Of a stretch of DNA of 64,000 nucleotides, positions 10,645 to 21,827 are shown one piece after another; within the stretch, counting starts at the first letter, position 1, and every line of letters begins with the position of its first letter. The notes beneath the pieces are model-generated. The model made no database searches, was not told the DNA's origin, and worked only from the letters and a program-made list of their open reading frames with translations. The translations under genes and the position numbers were made by a program. Source of the DNA: Hansfordia pulvinata (Eukaryota; Ascomycota; Sordariomycetes; Xylariales); the NCBI GenBank assembly GCA_006538405.1, contig BJKQ01000004.1, forward strand, positions 1,426,001-1,490,000. The letters are read 5' to 3'.

Positions 10645-12974
10645 AGAGCGGCAGCCACCGACCGAGAGACTGACGACCATGTACCACCCGGGGGCTCTGG
10701 CTGGCTGCTCTCGCTCGGGCGAGACAGAAATAGAAACCGCACTACTCGTACGAGGAGAATGACGAGACTAAAACAATAAAGCCTTGACTAGTCAGTCGGT
10801 CTCTGGAGCCCGGCACCGGCCTCCGAGTGACTAACTAACGAGTACTCGTAGGTGGCGGCTGTCAACCCAGGCGTGCCAGGCCAACAATCTCCAACAAGAG
10901 AGGAGCACTCTGGTCATCACCACCCACCAAATTCCCGACAACCAGCATGCACCAGTAGTGATCCGGATTCAGACGGAAAGAGAGATGTTCTGGCCTGGGT
11001 GGGCCAGGGCTAGGGCCAGGGCCAGGCCCAGGGCACAGTGACAAGACCGATTTGGAGACACCTGGGAAATGGGCTTTCCTGGGCGGCGGCTTGTCTGCAG
11101 GTTCTTGAATCCTTCCCGTGGCCTGTGATCGGGGGTGCCCCCTGGACAGCCCATGTCCCGCAGGTGCCTGGCTCTGGGTTCGGCTCCTGCTGGCCAGTGC
11201 TGTTGCTCCGCAATTCGTCCCTTTGCGAAGGGTTGACATGGGCTGCGAATCCGGGTTGAGGGGGATCCGGCTGCCAGCTGCTCGTCTGGCACCCGCGCTC
11301 TCCGGACAGACGCCTCAACGGCCTCTTGTTTTTTTTTTTTGGGTTTTTTTTCTCTCCCTTTCTTCGAACTGCAGGGGCTTTGGCTCTGGCTCTGCGGAGG
11401 TGGATCACCTCACTGCTGAGAGGGCGTTCATATCGAACATTCCAAAGGCCCTCGCATCTTTGCTCGAACCGGGCCACTCGCCGTTGCCACGTTCGGACTG
11501 CTTGCTCAAAGCGTCCAAGCAAGCCCACCCCCCTCGAGGCAAGGATACGCCACGGCGCCGCCCCGAACATTCAGCCACGCGCGGCCGAAGGCACCGCAAG
11601 GTCGTCCTATAATCAGCACATGAGCTCTCTCCTGTTCGCCCCGTTTCCGGAAAGAAAAAAGAGTGTAAGATGATGAGTACATGGCCCCGCAGCACCGCGA
11701 CCGCGTCGCCGGCCGTCGGGACAGGTGCCGAGGAGTCTGCGGGACGCTGACACCCGCTCCACGCTTCGTGGTGCAGGCAAGCAAGCAGACCAAGCCGCTA
11801 CCAAAGCAGGCAATCCGGGAGGAGCGAGTCCAACCTTATCTCATCTCCCCCAAACGAGATCTCCCAGATCCTCAGAAGGCGGCACGAGTAATCGTGTGAA
11901 CCGGTAGCGCGTGCTGCCTGGGGTCACCTCGCAATGGGCCGCCACCTTCTCCGATTCAGGATGGGATCCCTCGAGACGCTTCGCTTCGGAAGAGGCCCCC
12001 AAGCGGCCGGCTCGCGGGGTCCTCTCAACAATAGGCGACCCGGTAGCCTGGGCTCGTTGGGACCAAGCAAGACATCATCGCCGTTGCGAAGCTCTGGCGC
12101 GCTAACTAGTTCCTGCTGCAGCTCGAGGATTCCCGGCGAGACCAGCTCGTAGGGCAGAACTAACAACAATCCAGCTGTTCGCCGGTGCCAGCCTGGCGCC
12201 ATACCGTGCTTCGGACTTTTTGGCATGCAGCCACTGACGTTGGACCGGGCGGGCTGCCACTCTCTGCTTGTCTCGTACGAGTTCTTGAGTGTCTCTCCAG
12301 GTGTATGTGTGAGTGTGCTGGATCCTGCAGGCTCATTTGGCTCGCTCGACCACCTTGCTGACGTTGGGGTGCCTAGTGGTTGTGACAGACAGTCGCCGAG
12401 GGCCTGGCATACTCGTGCGAGCTACCCTGTAAAGGAAGCGCGCACGAGTACTTCCAATATCATCAGAAAGCGGCAGAGCAGGGGATTCCCGACTCGCCTA
12501 CAGACAGATCCCCGATGCCTCAAAAGGGGGGTTGCGAGGAGCGCGGGTGCTGCTTGTCGGCCGCAGGCATCGCGCCAGCCACGGCCCGCCCACGTGCCCC
12601 CTCGTGCCCCCCTCGTCTGCGGAAAACACGAACACTAGGTACCCAGCAGGCATTTGGGGTGCTTGGTCGCTCGCGGTCGTATCGAACGTCTGACGCCAAC
12701 ATCGTGGGATCTCAGGGGGTCCTTGCATAATACCGACGGGCTGAGCTGAACGCCAATACCTCCGTGAAGGGCCGGCGGGCGAGGGGGCGTTTCTGGTCAC
12801 CGCTGCAACCCATCCTCTCTCATGCGCCGTGTCTGCTCAATCGGTGCATGACTGACCGTGTGCTCACAAGTACTCGTACCCATATGCGTATGGGCTCGTC
12901 GAACCCATTATTCTGGCGATGCTATGCTTTGTCGCTGTTGGGCCAAGCACCTAGCCTGATGAGAACCCGGAGAC

Positions 12975-12988
12975 TACTCGTACGAGTA
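12975..12988. repeat. 14-bp perfect palindrome TACTCGTACGAGTA
   Basis: This is the second perfect copy of the 14-mer found at 2897-2910. It lies in the gene-free block. Confidence 0.8.
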
Positions 12989-14090
12989 CGCCGGCCACCA
13001 CCCTCCAGCCGAGCCTGCGATCGATTGTGAAATGGCTTCCTGGAGCTGAACCCGTCACACCCCTCAACCAAAGGTCCCGCTCGAGAGCACGCGGTACGGA
13101 GTAAGCGGCAAGGTCTTCCGTGACGCGGCGTCAGGGGGCGATAACCACAGCACCGTCCCCAAAGATGCGCCGTCTGGGCGCTGAGGGGAGCGGGCATCGT
13201 CCCCCGGTCGAGCATGTGTGCCCAGGCGACTTGGCCGTATGTGTGTGTGTGTGTGTCTGCCTGTCTGTCTGTTACGCGCAGTGCAGCGCGATAAGCGTAT
13301 CCGTACGCTTGACGCTTGCGGGACGAGGTGGCCGGGCGGCAGCGCCGATCACTGGGGCTACTCCAAGCTACTCCACGAGCCAGGTGCGCGCTGGAGAGGA
13401 GACGGCGCGACTCGTTGGAGATCTTGGTGCTTCCTGATGAATCCTGCCCGCCACGCCTGCCAGCCCAGCCGTGCCTGGCACCTGGTACGCCAGGCCCAGG
13501 CACTCCCAGACGCGCGAGAGAGCCGTGCCAGACACCAAGATGACTAAAGTTGGCTCGCAAAGGTGGGGAGGACTGTTGGGGACGCATGGCGTCTCCTTCA
13601 CGTCCCCGGCGCGCAGACGTCGTCGTTATTGTGAAAATTGAAAGGGCCCCCTCGCGGCAGAGTTGCTGCTTGCCACATCCGGCGGAAGTACGAGTCGTCG
13701 CTCGCACGAGACGAACGCGGGCAGGTCTGTCATCTGAGAGATGGAGAGAGAACAGATACCGCTGCGAGGACTCGTAACCCCTTCTCGAAACGCCGCACAG
13801 TTCGCCGTCCGCCGGGTTCTTTTTTCCTTCCTTTCGGCACTCGCCGCAGGGATGGCGAACACGGCGTGCACGGTGAGAGTCCGGGCGTACCCCGTAGACG
13901 ATTTATTTTTATTCCTTTGGTTGATTCTTCTCCTTCTGGTCTCGCGGGTGCCGACCGCAAAGCCGGGCTGGGCTGACGCATTTGGCCATCCAGTGTGGCC
14001 AATGGGTGGAAAGGTTGCCTGCTTGCGAACGGCTGACCGACAGGCTGACCCGCGTCGGACCGTAGCCCTCGGTCGCCACGGCTAACCCGC

Positions 14091-14130
14091 CTTGCCTTGC
14101 CTTGCCTTGCCTCGCCTCGCCTCGCCTCAC
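14091..14130. repeat. CCTTG/CCTCG pentanucleotide tandem array
   Basis: About eight tandem pentamers. CCTTG units come first, followed by CCTCG variants. The array decays on its right side. Confidence 0.8.
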
Positions 14131-16655
14131 CCTGCCTTCCCTGCTCTGCCCCATCTCGCCTCACCTCATCGTGCGTCCGCCCGCCCACGCGTCTGCAGGC
14201 TGGGCTGCCCGTAGAGGAAGGTGGATGGCGGCTGGGAGTAAGCGGCTCAGTGCCGTTGCGAGAATGCGGCATACTGGCCCCGATCTTGCCAAACTTATGA
14301 CGACGGACAGCCGGCAATTGCCTGTCCTTCATATTTGATCTTGTTGGCTTTTCGCTCTGTTGCTAGAAGACGGGACCAGGACAAACGGCAGAGGCTGGAG
14401 GACAAGTACAGCTTGGGGTCCGTGCGAGCCGGCACCCGGAGAGGCTTGAGAGTTGAGAGCGCCCACCCGCTCGCTGGGTAGCTGATGACCCTCAGCCGTT
14501 CGTACCACCCCCGCACTGCGGTACTTTGGACAGTCGATGGCTGGCTTATGATTTCTGCAGCGATCGCGCTACTTGCGTGCCGAGACGCGACGGGGCCCGT
14601 GCTCGGCGCAGTGCTCGGGCCCTGGTCGCAGATGTTCGTTCCAGCACGCACCGCAACGCTGACACGAGTCCTCGGACGCTGACCGTGAACAGCTCTTGGG
14701 AAGGGCTTCTTTCGGTGGCTGCCCAGTGGACTCTAGAATGGCCGGAAAATCGAATACGAATGCAGGCCGTGGCGCGGCGTAAGCCCTTTCGAGTAGCCGT
14801 ATGGTCATCTTGAGAGTGTTTGCTGCTCATTCTCTCTCGCTCTGCGCATATCCAGACTGACGGCGCAGTTGGCTGCCGGGGTATTCGGACGAGTATGCCC
14901 CCACGACGCAAGCGAGGCTGTTCCCCTCTCCAAGTGTCCCTGAATCGTCCAACGCAAACGGCCGCAGATCTCAACGTCCGGCCCTTCGGAGAAGGAGGTA
15001 CACATAAAATGTATGCCAAAGCATGATGCGCTGTGCCGCCCATGCGCAGGTATCGAGCGCGCATACTGCTCGGACCGCGATCATGCCTAATGCAGCAGCA
15101 CAGACTCGAGTTTTCAGTCTTCCCCCGTCCAGACGCTCCAGATGCGGTGGTGACGGACGGATCGAACGGAGTCCTCGAGCGAACATGCAGCGCATTGAGC
15201 ATGTCTCCAACTGCCGTGCCGTCGACCACCCAAGAGCGGTTTGTGGATTTGGTTACCCTCCACACCCCTTGACCCCGTCACGAATACTCTGTCGCAGCTC
15301 TTTGTGCAGCGAGTTCGTGGCCACCAGGAACAAAAGCGAAGTACTCGAGATAGTGGTGCGAGTAGTACCGTTCTAACGTAGGCACGGTAGGTCAGCAGCG
15401 GGAGGACGGGCGGGTCGGGTCATAGACGTGCGTCGTTGGTAGCTGGACGGTTGGCGGCCGGGAGATTAAACCCATGATCCGGGCCGAATATGATCCCTCA
15501 AGGCCATCCTTCACCCGATTCGGGCCAGTCTCTCTCTGCCAGACGCGACCGTCCATTCGAGTTTCCCATGTCCGCAGGAACACTTGAGTTGTTGTCTAGG
15601 GCAGTCAGTGTGCTGATTAGCATGCCGCTCTCCCCCCATCAAACCCCCGCAGTTTGCCTCCCGCCGCTGCCATCTCGTCCCTCCTGGCTCTTCGGCACAT
15701 GCTCGTAATGTCGAAACCCTATTCTGTTCCGAGTCGGGCCAAGCCCGTACCGGAGGTAGGGTCATGCATGCCGTACATGGACATTCCCCCGTGTACCATG
15801 TGGATCAGGCAGTCCTCCGTCAGCTTGGGCACCACACATCCAGAAGGGATCATGAGCAGCTGCCGCAAAATGCCCCGGGTGCGTACTGACATCGTGCCTC
15901 CGCGCCTCTGCTTGCTCCGGTGATCTTTCGGTGTCGGACGCAATCCTTAGATTGCTGATCTCGCAAGTCTTGGTTGCGATGCGGCCGCAACCAAGAGCCG
16001 GCTAAGGCCGACCCGACCTGTGGAACGGACCAGGAGACCCGGCCCGCCAGGAACCCGTCGTGCCCGCGTACCGCTAAATCATATGGCCGAATTCCGGCGC
16101 CACGGACGCGCTGGAGACTTCTGAGATTCCAGGCGCCCTGTGTCGCAGAGGATGTTCGAATCTGCCTCTGAATCTCGAGATACCAGGAATGGCCGAACTA
16201 GTTTCTGAGATCCAAACGCTCCTGGACAGACCCGGCTCGGCCACTTTGTCTGACTGAGATATATGTCCATTATCCGGCTGTATCGATCTGAAGTAGTCAA
16301 GACAATCAAATAGGAATTGAATCCGAGCTCACGCGTTAACCCTTCACGTAGATCCATGTTGGAGCTGTCACGCTGGAATTGCAAGGCAATTGTCCTCCCT
16401 GAAAACTGGCCAATGCCGCAAAGTTGGAAGAACTGACAACCTTGTAGTACCGTTGTAAGGTATAGGGGTGGTGTGCGCTCCACGCGATGGTTCCGCAATC
16501 CTCCACTTGCTCACGAAGGATGGGACGAGGGGTTTATGATGATTCTTGACTCGGGGACATCCGATATTGCCGGGAATGCGCGATTAAGGTAAGATCTAAG
16601 TGGGCTGAATGTAGTAGCATTGCACAGAGTTGGCCTTGGTTGTTGAAGGGCTGGC

Positions 16656-19247
16656 TTAGAATTCGTCGCGGTCGTCGAGAGCGTCGGCATTTCGCTCGCC
16701 CAGCTCGCGAATCTTGTCTCCCAATATCCCGCCGCCAAAACGCTGGGCGATTTGAGCGGCCGCCCGCATTACCCTGCCGTCGCGATCGCGCATGAGCCCG
16801 ACAAGATCCAACGCACGGACGCCGTTGTCCTCGCCTTCACGGCATTCCTCTGCCATGAACGTAAGCAGCGCCTTGTTCATCTCAGCCTCGAGCCTCTCCA
16901 GCCTCTTGTGGTGCTCCTCGCTACAATTCGACGCGTCCAAGAGGTCTTGCAGTTGAGCAGCCGCAATTCTCTTCTGCATGTACTGTTGCTCGTGTTGGTG
17001 ACTGGGCGCCATGTCATCGGCATCGTTGGCAGCGTCTTCGTCCATTGCATCTGCGTCTCGCTTTGCCATGGGGGCTCAGAAGTAAGAGGAATCGAAAAAT
17101 CAAATTCCGATAGCAGAGGAGCGGGGAAGTAAGGGTGACGATCACCGCCTTTGAGGATGACGCAGTGGAATCTGTTGTCTGCAACCGCCACAGGCCAATA
17201 CGTCTCCTTCTTCCGCCCCCCTGCCAAGCGCGGCAGAAGCTTTGTGTCCAAGAGGGGAATCCAGGACGCTCTGGATGGTCGGCGCCAATGCAAAAGGGTC
17301 AACAGTGTGCCTGTTGAGTCATAGATACACGGGTCCTGTAGTCAAGTTAGAATCTTTCGAAGTCGCAATTTGGCACGCCTTGACTCACCCCATTGTCAGA
17401 GAAGAAGACACTCTGCAGACTGGCACCTTCTGGAAGCGCCACGGTATCCTCGTTCTGGCAAATCTCGTCTCTCTTCACGTTCTCGATGGTGTAGAGGAGG
17501 CGCGCGCGCCCATCAGCTCCGGCAGGGCCATTGCCAACGGTCATAACATAGTCTCTCCAGCTGGCAACCGTCACCATGGGGTGCTCTTTGGTCGATAGAC
17601 TCGGTATGCGATGCCAAAAAGTGTGTATACTCTGACGTAGTTGGTAGAGGTGACGACCGTCACGAAGGAGTCGCTCAGCGACATGGCGAGGACGGCTTCT
17701 CCCTTGGGCAGTTGCGTTCTCCATTCTGTGCGATGGGTCCAGCTGTTCAGGGGTCTGAACAAGATCGAGGCCGGCCGATCCTCCAAAGGGGGACAAGAGA
17801 ACAGGATGCCATTCTCGTTGAGACTTGCCTTGTCGTAGAGAAAGGTGTCGGTAAAGTTGATTCTGCGATGAAAGTCACGGTCCGAGAACTCTACGGTGAT
17901 GGAGTTGTGGCCTTCTTGGTCGACCGTTGAGACCTGGCCAACAAGATTGATACATAGCCACCGGCGGTTACCTTGCCAGGGTGTAGATCCAGGCTGGAAT
18001 GACGGGTGGTATCTGACCCTTTCCTTGACGCGTTTGTTTGGATGCGAGCCGGCGTCATCGTCATGGATGCGCTTCCCGTTGCTGTTCAGCGCGTAGCCGG
18101 CGCCATCATCGTCGACGACAAAGTCGTCTTCGACTTCGTCCTCGGCGGCGTCTCCACGATAGCCATCCATGAGGGAGTCGTCGCTCTCTAGGGAGCCACT
18201 CCGTGGCCTTGTCTGTCCCTGGCCGTTGGGGCCCGGCCGACTCCGGTCCACCGTGTTGAATTGAGCTTCTGGTTCATGGATGAAGGGTGCCGATACTTTG
18301 GGTCCAACGAGCAGCGACGAGCTGTGGGCTGGCACGAAATCGGGATGAATATACACCTCGCCATTAGAGTTGGTGAAGGAGGCGATATTTTGGGAGGGAT
18401 GCCAAGCAATGTCGATGACATTGGAGTAGTCGAGCCTTGTGAGCACACGTTGAGAGGCAGTCTCCCACAGAATGATCTTGTTATCTTTGGCCGCTGAAGC
18501 GAGGATGGCGCCGTTGGGCGACCACGCGAGAGCAGTAACATCGCCGGTGTGGGCATCAGAGAAGGCCCGTTGTTTCTCCCAGTCGTGTTTGGAGACGACC
18601 TGAATATCCCGGGTTGGGGTGGCAAGCGCGAAGGCGCGGCCATCGGGGTGCCAGGCCACATCGGCGCTGGTATCAGATTCCGCATCCAGCCTGCCGATGA
18701 TCCCATCAACTCTCCTGACCAGCTCGGGCTGGTCGACCGCGAGGGAGTAGACGTACACGACGCCGTCAGTGCAGGCGAGGGACACGTGCGTGCCGGTGGG
18801 GTCGAAGGTGACGTGCTTGGCGGGCTTGTTGTGTTCATTGAGGTGGCGGATCTTCGTGTTGTCGGCCGTGCCCACGAGCTTGACTGTGAGCTCGTCACTA
18901 GCGACTGCACACCATTTGGCGTCGGGGGAGAGGGCGACGTCGCGAATGGGGAGAGAGCAGCGTAACAGGAACTTGTCGAAGGTTGCGTCGAGAATGGAGT
19001 AGACACTGACAGTGCCGTCCTCGGAGCCGGCGACGAAGAAGGAATCAGAGGCGTCGACGCAAGAGTTCTGCTCCTGGCAATCATCAATGTTGATAGGCTC
19101 GCCGTCGGAGCCGGTCTTGTAGAGGCGAATGGTGTTGTTTGAGCCGACTGTGACGAGCTTGGAACCGTCAGGCGTGTAGGCGCAGCGGGTGATACCTTGG
19201 GTGTGGGCAGGGCGCGCGCGAGGGCGCGGCGGGGCAGTTGAAGTCAT
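16656..19247 (-). CDS. mcl1: Mcl1/Ctf4/SepB replisome adaptor, two frameshifts
   Basis: This is the homologue of yeast Ctf4, S. pombe Mcl1 and Aspergillus SepB (animal AND-1/WDHD1). These link the CMG helicase to DNA polymerase alpha and act in sister-chromatid cohesion in the nucleus. Two exons on the minus strand are 17389..19247 and 16656..17335, with a 53-bp GT-AG intron. The N-terminal third holds WD40 repeats (TQGITRCAYTPDGSKLVT, HTGDVTALAWSPNG, GSEDGTVSVY). An acidic linker follows, then the Mcl1/SepB mid domain (WLCINLVGQVSTV, LFGIAYRVYRPKSTP, VTVASWRDYVMTVGNGPAG). The C-terminal helical region contains RALDLVGLMRDRDGR. I chose MTSTAPPRPR as the start; an in-frame upstream ATG at 19547 would add an untypical extension. 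The frame breaks twice: at the four-base G run 17578-17581 and at the five-base G run 17070-17074. In each case one base is missing relative to the conserved frame. Counting both breaks the protein spans about 846 residues, which is usual for the family. Assembly error is more likely than a pseudogene. Confidence 0.9.
17070..17074 (-). other. Apparent 1-base deletion in a G/C run (mcl1, second break)
   Basis: Upstream the frame reads FSIPLTSE; downstream the conserved helical C-terminus begins MAKRDADAMDED. No GT-AG intron can fit between them. One additional C on the coding strand would join the two frames. Confidence 0.7.
17578..17581 (-). other. Apparent 1-base deletion in a G/C run (mcl1, first break)
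   Basis: The mid-domain frame ends in YRPKSTPW-stop while the neighbouring frame continues MVTVASWRDYV, which is plainly the next piece of the same domain. One additional C on the coding strand restores continuity. Confidence 0.75.
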
Positions 19248-20027
19248 CACGACGCCAACCGCGAGCGGAAGGGAGGCGGAGGAGGCAGCAGGCTTATGGG
19301 ACTGGGCGTGATCTTCCCTGGGGACGTGTGCGGCGGAGTGCCAGGTGGTGGGTTCCGAGATGCTGCTGCGAATGCCCTCGAAATGTAGCGAGGCTATTCG
19401 GATGGAGCAGGGCTCAAGAGGCTTGAGAAGGGGGAGGTTGTAGCTGTATATGGGAGGCCGAGCGCAGGTGCCGTGGCGGGGCGGTGTACTGAGCAGCAGT
19501 GGAGGCGATATTGGTTGATTGAATTGACGTAGGAACGAAGTTGCCAACGCAAGGGGTCGAGGTCCACGACGCGTCGGAAAGCGCGTTGCCCATTAAAACA
19601 GCAGGTTCGACGTGTACAGTGGATGCGCGGCTCGTCAGCCCGTCTTGCGCTAAAGCCCCGGTGCCTCCAGCACCATCGCCCGGGTAAACCTACGTCCCCT
19701 CTTCACAGCGCTCGCGTGGTCTTTCATTGACCGTGTGGGGTGGATTTAGGGGCTCTAACAGGTAGATGGTTGCTAACCCCTCCACGCCACGACGCCGCAG
19801 ATAGCCCAGCAGCACCAGAATCAGTTGCTAGCATGCCCCCGCGTATCACACCCGCCCACTTTCGACAATAGGCCAGTCATCGTTAGTAGAACTCAACAAG
19901 AGCAGCCGACAAAGCTGATAGCTCACGGCTTGAACCCGTCCCAACACTGCAGTTCGAACGGCACTCTGAAAGATATCCATTAACTGAACAGAAGCTGGAG
20001 CGAGTGTTCAAGCACCGGCAGCTCAAG
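19248..20027. promoter_or_regulatory. Divergent promoter region of mcl1 and the WD40 gene
   Basis: These 780 bp separate the two divergently transcribed starts. They hold an ACGCGT (MluI cell-cycle-box-like) hexamer at 19569-19574. I see no open frame with support. Confidence 0.5.
19569..19574. promoter_or_regulatory. ACGCGT, possible MBF/MCB element
   Basis: The hexamer lies about 320 bp upstream of the mcl1 start, inside the palindromic GACGCGTC. MBF-type factors bind ACGCGT and drive G1/S genes in yeasts. ACGCGT also occurs elsewhere in this GC-rich window, so the link is inference. Confidence 0.3.
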
Positions 20028-21407
20028 ATGCGGAAGGGCACCTCTTCAGGCCACTACTTCGAGACCGAGTGAGCACAACACCGCCAAATGTTGGATACCG
20101 CGCCTCTAACAGCATGGCCAAAGTGCCGCCCAGGCCCAGAAGGAGCGCCGGGCCGCCAAGGCCGGCAACAAGAACGGCAACCCGGTCGCCCTCAAGGCCA
20201 AACTTGTCGCCGTCATCCCGGACCCAAGCTCGCCCTCGAGTGTCTTTGTCGCCGAGTCGACCGGCTGCATAAGGAGAGTCAATGTTGACGTAAGCCTCTC
20301 CCCCTCTCTTCCACTCCCTATACAGAAGCAGAAAACCAGCCTTGAACTGACACTCGACCAACGCCGCCAGTCCGCAGACGCGGCGCAGCAGGTGTACCGT
20401 GGTCCCACGGCGCCGGTCACCAGCGTCGCTGTGGGCGGGCCGGGCAGCGGCACCGTCTTCGCAGGCTGCTGGGACAAGGACGTCTGGTCGTGGGACGCGG
20501 CGTCGGGCAAGGTCGGGCGGCGGTACAGCGGACACACGGACTTTGTCAAGGCCGTGGCGTGCGCCGTTGTCGGCGGGCGGCACGTGCTGCTGAGCGGCGG
20601 CGCCGACAAGAAGATCATGGTCTGGGACGTCGAGTCGGGTGCCCGCTTGCACGCCATGCAGGACCCGACGGTCGCCATGATGGCCGTCCAGCACTTGGCC
20701 GTCGACCCGCTCGGCGGTACCAGCGGCGTCCCCGGCTCCGACGGCGAGAGTGGCGGCAGCGGCGGCGGCGGCAGCATCGTTGTCGCCAGCGCCGGTAGCG
20801 ACCCGCACATCCGGCGCTGGCGCGTGCGTCTCGACGGCTACGAGCAGCTGCCGGAGGCGGCCGGGCCTGGGGAAACGGCGAGGCCCGCCACACCGTCCTG
20901 CAACACGACACGACCGTATACAAGCTCGTGTTTGACGGCGCCGGCGACGAGGTGGACCTGTGGACGGCCAGCGGCGATGGCACCGCAAAGTGCCTCTCTC
21001 GCGCCAAGGAGTTCGCGGTGGCCGAGGACACGATCGAACACGGCGATCACGTCCGCGCCGTCGCCGTCACGGACCAGTGGGCCATCACGGCCGGGCGCGA
21101 TGAGGACGTCAAGGTCTGGGACCGCGTCACGGGCAAGCTCTACTGCGCGCTCGAGGGTCACTACGATGAGGTCACAGACCTGACGCTCCTGGGTGGTGGC
21201 AGCGTCGGCGACAGCCCGCGGGTCGTCTCCGTGTCCATCGACGGCACGGTGCGCACGTGGCCTCTCGCGCAGGGCGACCTCGACAAGGCCAACAAAGAGA
21301 GAGAGGAGCGTCACAAGGGTGTCGAAAAGCAGCCGGAGCCAGCGGCCGAGGGCCTCATGACAGCCGACGAGGAAGCCGAGCTGGCGGCGCTCATGGAAGA
21401 CGACTAG
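20028..21407 (+). CDS. WD40-repeat protein, one frameshift
   Basis: Three exons: 20028..20068, 20124..20289 and 20371..21407, giving about 414 residues if the break is bridged. The N-terminus is MRKGTSSGHYFETD followed by a basic helix (AQKERRAAKAG). WD repeats follow: GCWDKDVWSWD, GHTDFVKAVACA, SGGADKKIMVWDVESG, SAGSDPHIRRWRV, TASGDGTAKCLSRA, TAGRDEDVKVWDRVTG and SIDGTVRTWPL. The tail is acidic. Intron 1 appears to use an AAAG acceptor at 20123, placed 14 bases after a CTAAC branch point; the nearer AACAG overlaps the branch point and breaks the frame. In exon 3 the frame changes at the G run 20869-20872, where one base is missing. Beyond it GNGEARHTVLQHDTTVYKLVFDG continues the propeller. 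The protein is probably a scaffold. I recognise the layout as a conserved fungal WD40 protein but not a named orthologue. Confidence 0.8.
20869..20872 (+). other. Apparent 1-base deletion in a G run (WD40 gene)
   Basis: The frame reading EQLPEAAGPG loses the repeat pattern at a run of four G. The +1 frame resumes it at once with GNGEARHTV. One additional G would restore continuity. No intron signals are present. Confidence 0.7.
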
Positions 21408-21827
21408 GCAGGCTTAGCCAGGCTCGGGAAAGCATCTCCCAACAAAATAGACAGCAATCATGTGTAAGGAATGTTGAGATTTCAGGGTCCATGCAAGCCA
21501 GTCCGCTCAGTGATTTGTCGTTCATGCATGAACAATAATATACATTCTATTTCATGAAGTCAAGAGTGAGGTGGCCTCCAGAGTGGTGAGGCAGTTGGCC
21601 GGCGCTCCAGCCCTAATGGTACATTTCCCCCCGTGATTCCCAGTCCTCTCCATGGGATGATTGTGCGGAAACCCTCGGATCGCGTCCTCACAGTCGAGGC
21701 TGGCTGGTATCTCGACGCTGCACACTCTCATCAGGGTATCCATTGCTGGCTTCCCTCGTCTTCCCTTCCCCTTGTGCTAATCTAAATGGCCCAGCTCTAT
21801 GTGCTGCACATAAGTCGCCATGAATGA
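21408..21827. other. Short convergent 3' intergenic region
   Basis: These 420 bp lie between two gene 3' ends. I see no gene or repeat. Confidence 0.5.

Larger units (their letters stand above)
7690..16655. other. 9-kb gene-free block
   Basis: I see no supportable gene in this block, although GC content is normal. Contents: a GT-rich microsatellite at 8310-8366, a 15-G run at 9329-9343, a 15-G run at 10108-10122, and a CA microsatellite at 10600-10640. A pentanucleotide CCTTG/CCTCG array occupies 14091-14130. Several TACTCGTA copies are present (9273, 9282, 9555, 10468, 10743, 10843, 12871, 12975, 12981). Open frames of 200-260 residues around 12.9-13.7 and 14.5-15.3 kb are compositionally random and have frame-mates on the other strand. 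A degraded gene or transposon relic cannot be excluded for 14.5-16.5 kb. Confidence 0.55.

Noticed and set aside
12922..13707. 261-residue open frame on the minus strand in the gene-free block
   Set aside because: Contains microsatellite-encoded THTHT and random composition; no start context, introns or family motif.
14546..15943. Possible decayed gene at 14.5-15.9 kb
   Set aside because: Several medium frames on both strands, but none gives a recognisable domain, and joining them needs arbitrary splices.
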